Assembly (NCBI GenBank): GCA_022496805.1
Contig: CM040087.1
Location: 33,504,253 to 33,568,252 of the forward strand
DNA: 64,000 bases
Direction: 5' to 3'
From: Pohlia nutans
Lineage: Eukaryota > Streptophyta > Bryopsida > Bryales > Mniaceae
Below are positions 10,901-23,100 of this stretch, in pieces; the first letter of the stretch is position 1; each line of letters begins with the position of its first letter. Under the pieces are notes generated by a model. That model was not told the DNA's origin. It searched no databases and was given only the letters and a program-made list of their open reading frames with translations. The position numbers were made by a program, and so were the translations under genes.

Positions 10901-11785
10901 AAGTCTATTAATTGTCAACACAATCATCATAATCCTTCCAATATCTATTGGACGTGCTATATTTTCTATTATTTTACAACTTCCTATAATTCGTGGTGCA
11001 AAATGCAATGGTATAAATTCAATCTTGTATCACAAAGTTGAATTACCCAAAAACATTACTCATCTAAGTGTTGATCAAAGAAATAATAATAATAGTATTG
11101 TAAAATTGTAAAATTCATATTTCAAAGTTTTTAATTTGAACTATATTCAAGTATTTGATGGAAAATATATTTGAAAACCAAAATAAAATTGAAAAAATAA
11201 AATAAAACTAAATAAAACCATATTTTCATTTGTAAAATTGCATCACAGACATTTATGCATTCAACGTCGGTTGCTGCGTTCTTTAGACTACAACAATTTT
11301 GACAAATCACATAGTATATTATATTCAAACATATCATATAAAAGTGATTTTGCAACAAATTTTAAAATGGTCTATAATTGTTGCTAAGATTGCAATGTTG
11401 CTTTTTTTATGGGTGAGTATAAATGCAATATTGTGAATTTATCATAAATACTTATATCATATTTACAAAAAATAAATATATTGATAATACTTTTAACAAT
11501 AATATAGAGTTTTAAATATTAGGAAATCATATGCAAATCTACAATTATGATAGGCTACAAATTTTTATTTTTTTGTGTAAATTTACAATTGACTTAAAAA
11601 TTTGTGATTTATATTTGAACTTGAATGCTTATAAAGGGCATGTGTATGGTTATTTCTATATGAAAAATATTATTTTTATATAAATATCGCTATGCAATAA
11701 TGTTAAAATCGTGAAGTATGTTAGGCTATAGATCTTGTATCACTTATTAAAAAATTGAATTGCAAACTAAATTACATTCATTAAA

Positions 11786-11790
<5 letters not shown>

Positions 11791-11817
<27 letters not shown>
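11791..11817. repeat. TA microsatellite
   Basis: A run of about 13 TA units in the intron before the 12136 exon of the SUD1-like pseudogene. Confidence 0.9.
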
Positions 11818-11821
<4 letters not shown>

Positions 11822-13446
11822 TCTATGATAATCATTATGTTTTTTCAAGATTTTAAAATACAATTTATCAAACATAAAAGGGTCTTTTAAAAGTTAGGTC
11901 TTGAGGCATAATGAATCAATGCTTTATTTTTTTATTATTTTCAATTAAAGATAAAATTTGGATGGATTGAAAATTAATTGAAGTACAATTTTGTCAATAG
12001 TACTCTATAATTCAAAGCTTTATTTTAATTATTAAAAAAATCAAGTATGTGAGGATTAGAGTTCTTTTAAAGTTTCAACTATATAAGCATTTAGTATCAT
12101 TTTTGTACAAATAAATTTCATTTGTATTTTTACAGGTGATTCTTATACCAATACTTATTGGCCTTATTTTAGAGCTATTGGTGGTTGTACCATTGCGAGT
12201 TCCTATGGATGAAAACTCTTTTGTAAATCTATATCATGATTGGGCTATAGGATTTGTAATATTGAAAGTTTGGACAAGGCTGGTTTGTCCTTGATATTTT
12301 TGTTTAAAATTTGAAAAAATGATGTATACATATATTTTATACAAATTTAAATTATAAATTATAAAAATAAAATAAAATAAAATAAAAATATAAAATAATT
12401 AAATAATATAAATTTGTGATAATAAAAAAGGTTATATTAGGCTTCCAAATGCCTTTTACAAGTAATTCTTGGCGGTTGAGATTTGAGCAAGTTCAAGCTA
12501 ATGGATACATTCGCTTTCAAGGATGGTGGATTTTTAAAGAAATAATACTTCCAATTCTCACCCATTTTTTAGCAATTTTGTGCATTCCATATGTCGTTGC
12601 ACGTGTTTTCATACCTTTTATCGGATATTCTTCATTCATTGATTATACTATCAATGGATTTGAATGGTTGTTTTGTTTAGTTTTGGTCATATGTTGTTAT
12701 GCTACAAATCAATTAGGAAGGTGGTGCATAAACCTTCATAATGCAATCCGTGACGATCAATACCTAATTGGTCGACGATTGCACAATTTTGTTGATCGAA
12801 GAAGGTCTTTGAAACAACCCTCAAGAAATATAGTAGTAGGTGAGGGGTTTTATTTTTCTCAATTTGATAATACATGTTTCTATAAAAGAATGTTGAATCC
12901 ACAGGATGTAATAGAATAAATTATATTATAGATAGTTAAATGAAGACCTTCATATGCTTGCTTCATATATATCTTTACCCTTGATTGAAGTATTGGAGAA
13001 TGTTGAAGTCTACATCTACACCCTAAATTAATTAATTGTTAATTTGTTACCTCCAAACTGATTATAACATTCATCAACTCATATACTTATTTTATTTTAT
13101 TTTACATTTTCAGCCACTACTGAGACTAAAAATGGTCCAACTCATGAAGAAACATCTTCACAATTTGAATTAGCATCTCTAAAAAACAGCTCCAGCGATT
13201 CGTCAACAGAAACAAATAAAGGTTCTACATTTGAGGAAGAACCAACAATGAATAATGTATTGTTGGAAGATACAAAATATGTAGAGAATGTTTTGAAGAC
13301 TAAAATAGAGGATCCAACAACAAGTCGTACAATAAAAACACACGTAGATTTTGGTTTGGAAAATCTTACAAAAGAATGTAGTTGAACACTTAGTAGTAAA
13401 ATTGAACCATTGGAAATAATTTTACAATCAATCCATATTACTATAT

Positions 13447-14392
13447 TTAACCCCTAAATTTCCTTGTGTTTTTGGGAGCTTGAAACCTCAAAACTGCGAT
13501 TTTCTACCTCTATGTACTCCCGGGGATGTGAACCAAGTTTTTTTACTTCTTTTAGAATTCCAACCGTAAGATCTTGTACCTAAGCCTATTCATAGCTACT
13601 GTTTCAAAAATTAACCATTGGATGTTTATCATTTGCAAGATCATAACATCCAAAGTTTGTGCAAAAGTTTTTGTGGGCATTGTTTGGGAGGCATTGTCTC
13701 CATAGTGCAAAGGGGGACTTGAAGATTGTTAGTCCAAACATTTTGCTCATATTTTTTTCCATGTAGGTAACTAAGTTAGGCACCTCCATGCAAAATTTTA
13801 GAGACTCATTATGCTTTTTTGGCCTTCATGCAAATTATTTTCCAGAAGAAGGTTCAAAAACCACAATATAATAAAACTTGAATAACGTTAAAGGTTTTTG
13901 GTTTAGTAAAAAAGTGAACGGTGAAAAGTTACATCTATGCGTTTGTGAATTTTAGAAAAAAAAAAATCGAAAAATTCCAAAATCTCAAATTTTGACAATT
14001 TTTGAAAGAAAAAAATGTAAAATTACAAAAAACTGTGAAGCTTGCTCTTGTAAATTTTGAAGGCTGCCCATGTAAAATTGTTAAAACTTTCAACTTGGAT
14101 TTTTTTTAAATGTGTGTAGTAGTATTATTATAAACATATTTCCAAAAAAAAAATTCAAAAAAACTCTTTTTTTTTTTTTTTTTTTGCTGCCCCAGTTGGG
14201 CTTGAAAACAAAATTTTGCATAATAAAATTCTAAAACTTGAATTTTGCTGCCCAAATTTTACCACATATAGTATGTATGTATTACCACACCCACACCAAA
14301 TTTTAGACCAAAATACTAAAGTTAAGCCGGTCTTCTAGGCTGCCCGAAACAGCAAAAAGCCATTTTGGTTTTTAAGGGCCTTTAGGGGTTAA
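13447..14392. mobile_element. TTAA-flanked non-autonomous element, 946 bp
   Basis: The left end is TTAACCCCTAAAT, the right end CCTTTAGGGGTTAA, with TTAA at 13447-13450 and 14389-14392. It is longer than the other family members and contains A/T runs but no transposase frame. It lies 62 bp beyond the stop of the SUD1-like pseudogene. Confidence 0.7.
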
Positions 14393-16593
14393 GGTTGTAG
14401 TGGATTCTAATATTGCTTAAAGGTTGGTGGACATGAGTAGATGTAATATTTGTAAATATTTTAGAAATCTAAAATGGATTATTTCAATAACCTTAAAATA
14501 TGTAAGATTCGTATATATTTTTTCCATGTTCAAAGTTAAATTAATAATAGCACTCTAACTAGATTTGCTTTAATTTTTGAATCTTTTCAAGCTATTTTTC
14601 TATTGGATTTTTATTTCTATTACTTCCATATACTACTAAAATTCCACAGTTTTTTGAAAAAAATTGATACAATTTATTAATAGACATCAAGATTAGTTAG
14701 TAAACTTTGATTTCTGAAAAGCTCGTCTGAAAGTTGATTTTCCTATATTCGTTGATTTTTCTATTTTCTTCCTAATTTTAGAAGGGCCACACAAGTAGGA
14801 AAACCTATGTTTTTTTTTCAAAACCACCTAATTGAATAATTTCTAGAAATCAACAAGAAAGAAATTGCCAATTGCTACTTTAACAAGATGCCCTATACTT
14901 CATGCCGAGCTTCATGCAAGATGGATAAGTTTTAAAAATGAACAAAAGAAATAATTGCCAACTGTGTCATTTTACACAAGACTATTTTTACATTATGCAA
15001 TAGGAACATCAAAACTATTTTGTGGTTTTTACACGCTTTTGCTATGTGTGATCATCGGCATTTTGATTAACATTTGCACATTTGAGTCTTGATGCCCCCA
15101 TTCATATTCAAGCCTTTCTAGTTCTTAATCCCAAGTATCTACTTTTAACATTTGGCTTTTATTTTTCTTGATTTAGTGATTGATTAGGTACACTAGATCA
15201 ATTGTTTGTTGTACACTTCATTGCAACAAGATCATTCTTGTTTTCTCTTCAATGTTATCTCCAACCTATAATGTCTAAAGGATATCTTACACAATGTTTT
15301 CTGTTGCATGCAACTAGTTACTGCACTTTTACAATCTTTGAAAAATCACCAAAAATTATTTGAGATGGAATTTTGTGAAAAAAACATTGACTTGTTTTTA
15401 AAATTCAAAAGTTAAGATGTCTACCACAATTATAAAGTTTGCAAAATTTCAATCTTTCTATCCAAATTAATCATTTATGCTTGGAATTGGTAGTGTGACG
15501 CTTGTCAAAAGTGTATGTGAAGTGCACCTAAAATACAGGAAGTGCTAGAAGGGGGTCAAATTTTAACTTCGCAAAAATTTAGCAACGTACCACATGTACG
15601 TAGAGAACTACTATATTTTCTTTTATTAACCTTTTTTTATAATAAATTTTTTATGGATGTTTTCTTTAATATTTTTTCTCGGGAGAGCACTAGAGAAAAT
15701 CCTAGAAACAACGTGCGATTAAAAATAGGGTATAATATATTCATTGTAGATAAATTTTATCTACATATAATATAGGGGGTTTTTAAATAGTAAAACATGT
15801 TTATATGTAAAATACCATCACATATGATGGCCTCTTTTATCTAGTCAGTACATGTAAAATAGCATGGAAACAATTACTAGGGGTGGCGGGTTTAGGATAG
15901 GGTTTGTGCTCTCGGTTGAAAAAGTTTGGATGGATGACTTTGTAGGCTAGCTGGCTTAAACGTTACCAAACAACGTATTCAATGTGGAGTTAATAATCTC
16001 TACCTATGTGCCAGGAGGGAAAAAATGGGGTATAGGAAACAAAATTCTGTGTAAGAAAAAAATGGACAACAATTGGGCTCCGAGAAAAAAAGAATGGAAT
16101 ATAGTCAAAAGAATTGATTACTTGGGGTATAAGAAAAAATGTTGTATGAGTAAAATAGGGTGTCTTTAAATGATTGCCCCCAAATTGTATAATTACTAAT
16201 GGGGTGTATTAAAATACAAGCATTTACCTTTATTTTACAAAATACCATGCCTTATAATCTTTTCTACAAGGTAAATAGTCCTCCAATAAATAGGTCCTGA
16301 GCGCACATGTATGCAAAATATAAGAGGGGGTGCACCCCTCGAGAATTTGTGTAGATAAAACCTAATTTTGGATTTAAAAAAACAAAGTAATGGTCCAATT
16401 TCAGAGGTGGGATATGAAATACATTTTTCATAAAACCTAGCCATGGAAATTATGTAAAAAAGGCTATAATTGTTCCTGATGTGTAAAAAAAAGGCGTTGA
16501 GTACAGCCTGAAGTCTCAAAATAAACATGACAATCTCCACGGAGGAAGTATTAGTAGGAATCTCAGTGTGGGTCGTGAAGTTTTTGATCTAAT
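14393..16593. other. AT-rich, no recognisable feature
   Basis: Small frames (15542-15775, 15984-16169, 16235-16540 on minus) show no domain, splice context or composition change. No paired termini were seen. Confidence 0.4.
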
Positions 16594-17138
16594 TTAACCC
16601 CTAAAAGCCCGAGGGGTATTGGACAAAACATAGATGTGTTATAATATGTGCCTTCCATATGTTTGATGAATTTTGGCTCAATAGACAAAATGTAGAATAT
16701 CATCTCTACAAATTATCTGTACGGTCAAACATCCAAAAATAACTTCAGATCATTTTTTAATGAATTTAAAAGCATTAACCTATGAAAATTTGTATAAATT
16801 ATAATTTTCAATCTTATAGTTCAAAATTTAGTATGATTGGTTAAAGTTGGGCTATTTATTGTAAAATTCAAAAAAGCAAAAGAAATGATGGAGGGATCAT
16901 CATTACTTTCTCCAAATAGCAAATTTTATAACACTAAGACAATGTTGAGGTGATCTACTTTGAAAAATTCTCCTGGGTGGAGTTCAACTCTGATTGCCAT
17001 AATTCAAATTGGGTTGGAAAGAAGACTTGATGTAGTATTTTAAAATATCTTTTATTTTTTCAATTTTTTTTGGTTCCGGGCAGCCCGTTAAATTCGGTAA
17101 GCGACCAGAAAATGGTCGTTTGAGCGCTTAGGGGTTAA
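16594..17138. mobile_element. TTAA-flanked non-autonomous element, 545 bp
   Basis: TTAACCCCTAAAAGCCC at the left, GAGCGCTTAGGGGTTAA at the right, with TTAA at 16594-16597 and 17135-17138. The internal sequence is shared with 200-480 and 38995-39757. Confidence 0.75.
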
Positions 17139-18965
17139 GGTCAAGAGGTGCACACTACTACACTAGTAGCATGAGTTGCTAAGGTTTTAGCTGCATTTAC
17201 TCCATCCCTCTTTCGATGAACCGTAGCTTGTAAAAGCCTTATACTATCTTTATTCCCAATATTTTTGAATTTACAATAATTGCACATTTAGATGCATCAA
17301 AAATAAAATATAGGTACACTACAAGAGGATCCATCCATGTGGCATTAACTCACTTTTCAAATAGCAACATGGCTATCTCAATTCATACTTCTTTACATTA
17401 AATATTAATGTAGCAATTGTCAATCTAAAACCTCCCTTTAGTTTACAACATATATATAAATGGTGACATTATAGTTATATTTAAAATTAATTAAACTTCA
17501 ACTTCTTTCAATTCTTTCATAATTCTAATGGGTTCAAGTTCAAAACATTTTAAAATAGTTGTAAGAGGTCATCTTTTACCAAAAAAGAATTCACTGTTGA
17601 TGATAGTAAAAAATCACTAAAATGATGACGTTCAATATAGAGAGCATGCACATGCTACTGTTGTGTAGAAAACTAATTTAATCTATAACCTTAAAGTTTT
17701 CTTAAACTATATACTTGACTATACAAGGCATATATGATGGTGCCTTCAAGCCGCACCCTATAGCCATTCATTCCAAAACTAGCACACTCAAGCATGCAAA
17801 CAAGAAGATTTTCACCCTTGATATCTTAAGCATTTATTTACTAAACTGAAACAAAAAACAACGCTCTATTTTGTATTATATTTCAAGAAGATTTTAAAGA
17901 GCCTAACTTTGTCATTTTACTAACTCTAAGCAATTTGTGTGCTATGCGTATTTGAGGATTTTCCATTCTTCGTTTAGTGTCTACTATTTCGGTGATTGAG
18001 AACACAATAGGAAACCTCGTGTCTTGAGTTCAATATCAAATAAAAACTCCTACATGTATTTTAAAAATGCGACGTCGACACCCAACTTCTAATCCTCAAA
18101 CTTGTACAATTAATAATTAGTGATTTTCAAAGTTAGTATTAATTAGAATGGTGTGGTGATGAAAGAATTTGAAACTTGTATGCAATAAAGGTGTGCCATT
18201 CCACTTCCACGCTCGTAGGACTATTCATATAGTAGATTACTTTCTTACTGCGTGGGAACGGATCAAGACACTTAGTTTAAGATGACCAAAAACAAGAATG
18301 AATGAAATTGTTATAAAATATAGTTAGCCCTTAAAGGACATTTTTAAATTTAGAAATAAAGGATTGTTTTGGAGGTTTAACTTCAAAATATAGAAACAAG
18401 TAATCTACATCCCAAAAATGTAGGTACATGTACATACTATTCTTGTCATGGATGATGGCTCAAGAAAAATAAATTTATTAATTTTTTTTTCCATTAACTA
18501 GCAATTCATAGTCAAAGTAATTTGGAAACTGAGAAAACTAACGTTGAAGGAGTTTAGTATGTTTTTTGAAGTTCAGGGCTCTTGACATTTTGACAAAAGG
18601 ATGCTACAAAATCTTACAATAAACTTTTGACAAACTTAGAATTATATATGTGTGATTTTTATGAGGGGTCATATAACCAAAACACATATGATGTAAAATA
18701 TATATACATAACCTCGAAAAAAACCACAAAAGGTAAATTTTAGTGGTCGGGGAGTCATGAATTATAATTAGAACCTCATGATTCCCGGCTGCGCCAATCA
18801 CTATTGGGGTCCCAATTATAACCCATAACATCAGGTAAGATTACCTAGGATGGGCATTCAATCATTATCATTACAAACAAGCGACTAGTAGTCTTATTAA
18901 CATTTATTCTAAATATACTTTTACACCTTCTTGTACTATTTAGCTGTGTAACTCCTTGAAAACAA
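17139..18965. other. No recognisable feature
   Basis: AT-rich intergenic DNA. The minus-strand frame 18604-18831 has no recognisable domain. Confidence 0.4.
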
Positions 18966-19210
18966 ACAGCTACGATATGAGGAGCTCTGACCGGAATAGA
19001 ACGGGTGAAGGACGAGAATGCATTTTAGTGGAATCATAAAGGGAATATATTTGCTACAGTGAAATTTAGTCAGAAAAATGAGTGTCTCCACAATACCTCT
19101 TCCCTAGAGACCAGGGCAGAGACAATATACACTTTATTCACGCGAGCCTTGAAAGAGGACCGGAGATTCTATCTGAGATTACCTATTACCGATACATACA
19201 TTCACACGGT
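18966..19210. repeat. Dispersed repeat family, short version
   Basis: The block from 'gaggagctctgaccggaatag' through 'tttagtggaatcat' and 'actttattcacgcgagcc' matches, in inverse orientation, two separated parts of 31060-31565. This copy looks like an internal-deletion derivative of that longer element. The class is unknown. Confidence 0.5.
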
Positions 19211-19544
19211 CATAGGCTCTGGGGTTCTGGGCTTACCGAGTGACGATACGGTTGAGTGGCTGCCCTGAAAAACGAGGTTCATAAGATTTGAGGGTGTCGT
19301 TTGAATCGAAAAAAAAAAGAAAAAGTGGAAGTTGATAGAGTGACGGATTTCTCAAGATCATTCAGTTTTAGAATTCTGCTCCGTCTCTGGTGGATTGATT
19401 TCTAATCGGAAGGCATTTCCGCCTACTCAATTGAAGAGGGATTGAGAATTTGTGGCCCAAGCAAATTGGTAAGTAGCGCCAAACGTTGTCTGAGAATCAA
19501 GCGGTTCATTCTTTGAGCGAGAACTGCTTTTTGAAGGAGCAGGT
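19211..19544. other. No recognisable feature
   Basis: Unassigned sequence upstream of a cluster of TTAA elements, with one short A-run near 19310. Confidence 0.35.
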
Positions 19545-19676
19545 TTAACCCCTGAGCGTCCATTGTGTATTTTCTCTAGTGTTGTAGCGAAATTGGACCC
19601 CTGCTGCAAATCATCTGACTTCAGTTTGACACGATCGACACTGTTGTTGATCTTGTAGTATAGAACAAGAGCTTTA
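19545..19676. mobile_element. Left part of a TTAA element of the 45532-45741 subfamily
   Basis: TTAACCCCTGAGCGTCCA followed by 'tgtgtattttct' and 'cttcagtttgacacgatcg', ending at 'gtagtatagaacaagagct'. It matches 45532-45655 and is cut off where the next TTAA element begins, so its right half is missing. Confidence 0.6.
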
Positions 19677-19985
19677 ACCCCTAAACGTCTAAACGTGCCA
19701 TGGCGATCAGTAGAATACAATGTATTTTGTTTGTATTTGGAATGAATCCACACCTTTAATAAATTTGAGTTGAGAAGAGAAGTTGAAATTTAAGTCAGTG
19801 CGGTTCTAATGAACTCTTAAGATCCCGATTTAGAATTTTTTGTAGGTAGCAAATCTCAATTATACGACAACAACGTGGCTAGGATGTTCCTCCCGTGTAT
19901 TATCTCGTGTAGAATCTAGCCCGCGGGTACATTTGCCGAGGTGAGGTTCCCGATACTACATGTGTCCCAGACGCTTAGGGTTTAA
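19674..19985. mobile_element. TTAA-flanked MITE, CCCCTAAACGTCT subfamily
   Basis: TTAA at 19674-19677 and 19982-19985 with inverse ends (CCCCTAAACGTC / GACGCTTAGGG). The body ('gcggttctaatgaactc', 'gatcccgattta', 'ggtagcaaatctcaattata') is shared with the nested element at 59902-60133. It abuts the truncated element to its left at the TTAA. Confidence 0.7.
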
Positions 19986-20103
19986 GGTCTGAATGGTTTT
20001 TGCATTCACAGACGTTGGATATTGAGATAGCAAACGCATTATGGAATCCATCTCTTGAAATAAATAATACTCTTGAATTGCTTGTGCAGGAAAGAGTCTA
20101 AAC

Positions 20104-23100
20104 ATGGAGACTGTGAATCGCTCCGTATTATCCCCAGCTCTTGTGAGATGTGGCAGAAACATCGCCTTGCCTTTCCAGAATCGGCCATGGACTGCACCAC
20201 CTCCGACGGTAAACACTCGTGCTAGGTTTAGGGTATAAGGTCTGAGTACCCCACATTTGAAACGCTGCCATTTTAGGTCAGAAGCATGGTTAGGGTTTCT
20301 GTATGGAACAGTCTGGTTTAATGGTTTCTACGTCGGCTACATGCTCTTTGGCTTTGACAATACGGTGTTTTGGTGTTTGGCTAGGGCAACATGGACTTGG
20401 GCTATGGCAATGTGGTATTTGCACAAGCATTAGGAATTTAGGACCTCATTGATTTTTAACGATATCGTGCGACATCCGATATTTCATGGGTTCATGCGTT
20501 TTTCACACGGATTTCGCACGGATTTTTGCACTGAATTTGCACGGCTTCTACATTCACTCTTTTCATTATCTTACATACTGCAGAATCCGTGCGGAGTTAA
20601 CGCGAAATCTGCGCAAAAAAATGTACAAACCCATGAAATATCAGATGTTGCACGGAAATCGTTTAAAATCTGTGGGGTCCTAAATTCTTGATGAAGACAT
20701 TCTGGTATTGGCATTATGATTTAATAAATGTAACAAATTGTATTCCATGTTTCTGATCGATTGAATGGCGTGGTTGTGGTGCAGCGAGGGAGAGGGAAGC
20801 ATCGAGTGATTCCTCGCTTGGCGCTTCAAGTAGTTGCCAAAGAGGAGAAGCAGACTTCAGGAAACGATCTGTGTTTTTCAGAAGAGATTCGTGAGAAGGC
20901 GGTGGGATTGCATTTGGTTGCTGCCGCCGCTGCTTTCTTAGTGGCCTTGTCGCATGTTGGCCCTGCCTCTGCCAGGTACAGCAACCCATAATAAAGCACC
21001 AAAAAGTGAACTTCCTTTTGTTCAAATTTTATTCACCTTTTCACCAACAGAGTATCTTTTCTTCCCATCTTATTTAGAATTTATTTAGAATTCTAAATTT
21101 AGAATTTAGACATGAATTTAGACATGAATTTATTTAGAATTTTTTCCAAAAATTATGAAACATCATAGTTATCCGTAAAGTCCCTCAAAAGTGGGTGAGT
21201 GGACCATAGTTTAAGTGAATAGTGACACTAATCCTCAAAAAAGAACATGTGTCGGGCACTAAAAAGATATGTGGATGCAAATTTTGAAAGCACCAAAATC
21301 GGTGCTAAAAAACTTGTCACCCAAGTTTCTATTATTCACCTTCACACATGAAGAAGGTGATTGCTAACCCCTTTTCTGGCAATAGATTCTCGCTATATAT
21401 ACCTAGATCGTCCCCACTCACCCATTCTTTTGATTTCCTAGAACTTCTCTCAACAATTTTTGTTTCTCCAAATTTTAGTCAAATTAAGGACCACTCAACC
21501 CTTTAGTTTACGGATAACTCTATCAAGTGATGAAGTTAATAGAGTTTTCCGTAAAATCACCTTGAGTTTGAAGAATCGATTATGAATTTTGCTTTAATAT
21601 ACTTTTATTTTTTTACTTCAAATGGTTAAAAAGGTATGGAAAATCTTGGTGATCTATCATTATTAGGTGTGTAAGAGCTTGGTGGTCTTCAAACTCATGA
21701 ATTTTTTTTTTTGGGCTCGTATTTTGATGCCCAAGGTGACTTTACGGATAACTCATATTATTGGAAAAGAAACAGTTTTATTTTTATTTTTAAGCATACT
21801 TGGATTAACTTCATTAGTAAGCTCTTGAAAACGTTCGCCATTCACATAGTAAAGGTAATTGAGACCCTGACATTGCCTCTCAGATCAGGTGATATTGATT
21901 TGCCGCCCATAGAGCCAGAAGTTGCAACTGTTTCAAGCTCAAAAGAGATCAACCTAGCCAAGCAGCTGAAAGCTGTTGGAGCCAAAATGTACGGCGCGTT
22001 TTGGTGTTCACATTGTTTTGAGCAGAAACAGGTACCATGAGAACCACCCAACATATATTATAGGGTTTCTTCTTCCCTGCTTGATGCTTTGAAAATCTCA
22101 CAAATGAAACGTTTCAATCTTGGCTTTAAGGGTGCTTTTTGAAGATGCTCATAATGCCAGAGCAAATAGGGTTTGTAATGATGTCAAAATAGTCACAGTT
22201 TATGTAGGTCATTTTGTTTAGGGTCTAGTAAAAAAAGATTATGAAAATAGGGTCCCCTGGGGTTAACTCATTGACCTTTCGTTTTTATAAATGTACAGTA
22301 TTAGGGTCCTCAAGGGTCCTCTACACTTCAAATAGGACTTCGTCAACTTCCATACCCTATAAAACACTAGATTTGTATAGTAAGTCCTCTATACTACTTT
22401 ATTCTTCAATCATGTTTAGAAGTTTATGTCTTGTACAAGGTTTATTATTTATTTATTTATTTATTTTCTTTTCTGGCTAGTTGGAGCCAAACTCCAATGT
22501 AGTGGCACAATCACAATGGTCACCACCCTACACTACATGCATGGTGTACTGCTACAATGCAAAAAAAAAAAACAAACCATGTTTTGTACCTTTTAGGAGT
22601 AGAAAAAAAACAAGGGTTGTACTTGGTGGTTACAATAATCATGATTATCACTACTACCTTGTTTGTGGAGTCAAGCTACAAAATCATTATGGTTGCTGCA
22701 CTAAGGGCTCTTTACACTAGAGACGAGAAGCCGTGGGGAGAGAAATTTCAGCCAATGGGAGGCCTAGAAACCGAGAAGACCAATTTCTCATTGACTGAAA
22801 TTTCTCTCCTCACAGCTTCTCGCCTCTAGTGTAAAGAGGCCCTAAAATTCTAAAATACTCTATAATATTTGCAAGTAGGGCAGTCAAAGAGTTGATATCT
22901 TTTAATCAATTATTGGTTTTATTTTTATAAAAAAAATCATAATTATTTTTATCAAGCATAGAAAATTGGAGGCTCGATAAACTCGTATTGTACAAATGCC
23001 ATCAACAATATTCTTCCTTTGGTGGATCTTATATTCTAATCCTAATGGCTTGTGTTGATCAGATGTTCGGTAAGGAAGCATTGAAGTACATAGAGTATGT

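Larger units (their letters stand above)
6192..13385 (+). pseudogene. SUD1: SUD1/DOA10-like RING-CH ubiquitin ligase, broken copy
   Basis: SUD1 is the plant DOA10-type ER membrane E3 ligase, acting in ERAD and in sterol/wax control. Ten exons are in family order: 6192-6386 (RING-CH domain, CRICRTPGE...CACSGS...HEECLLQWL), 6876-7552, 8271-9022 (or 9042), 10010-10222, 10354-10749, 10853-11010, 11249-11412, 12136-12282, 12431-12839 (conserved end NLHNAIRDDQYLIGRRLHNF) and 13114-13385. Multiple membrane segments match, for example near 8271 (VLASNAMFLGLVALVPFTLG) and 12136 (ILIPILIGLILELLVVVPLR). Lesions: a frame change near 7247-7262, a one-base loss near 8850 (before CGWWLDICAIDLLG), and TAG at 11284-11286 where the family has Trp. 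The exon 3/4 junction is in phase only with the donor at 9042, which adds residues. Splice sites are otherwise preserved, so it is a non-processed copy. Its exons are far more AT-rich than neighbouring genes. The last exon stays open for 90 codons. Confidence 0.85.

Noticed and set aside
20449..20691. Two overlapping frames in LTO1-like intron 1
   Set aside because: They span the palindromic MITE, which also occurs at 36256-36526.
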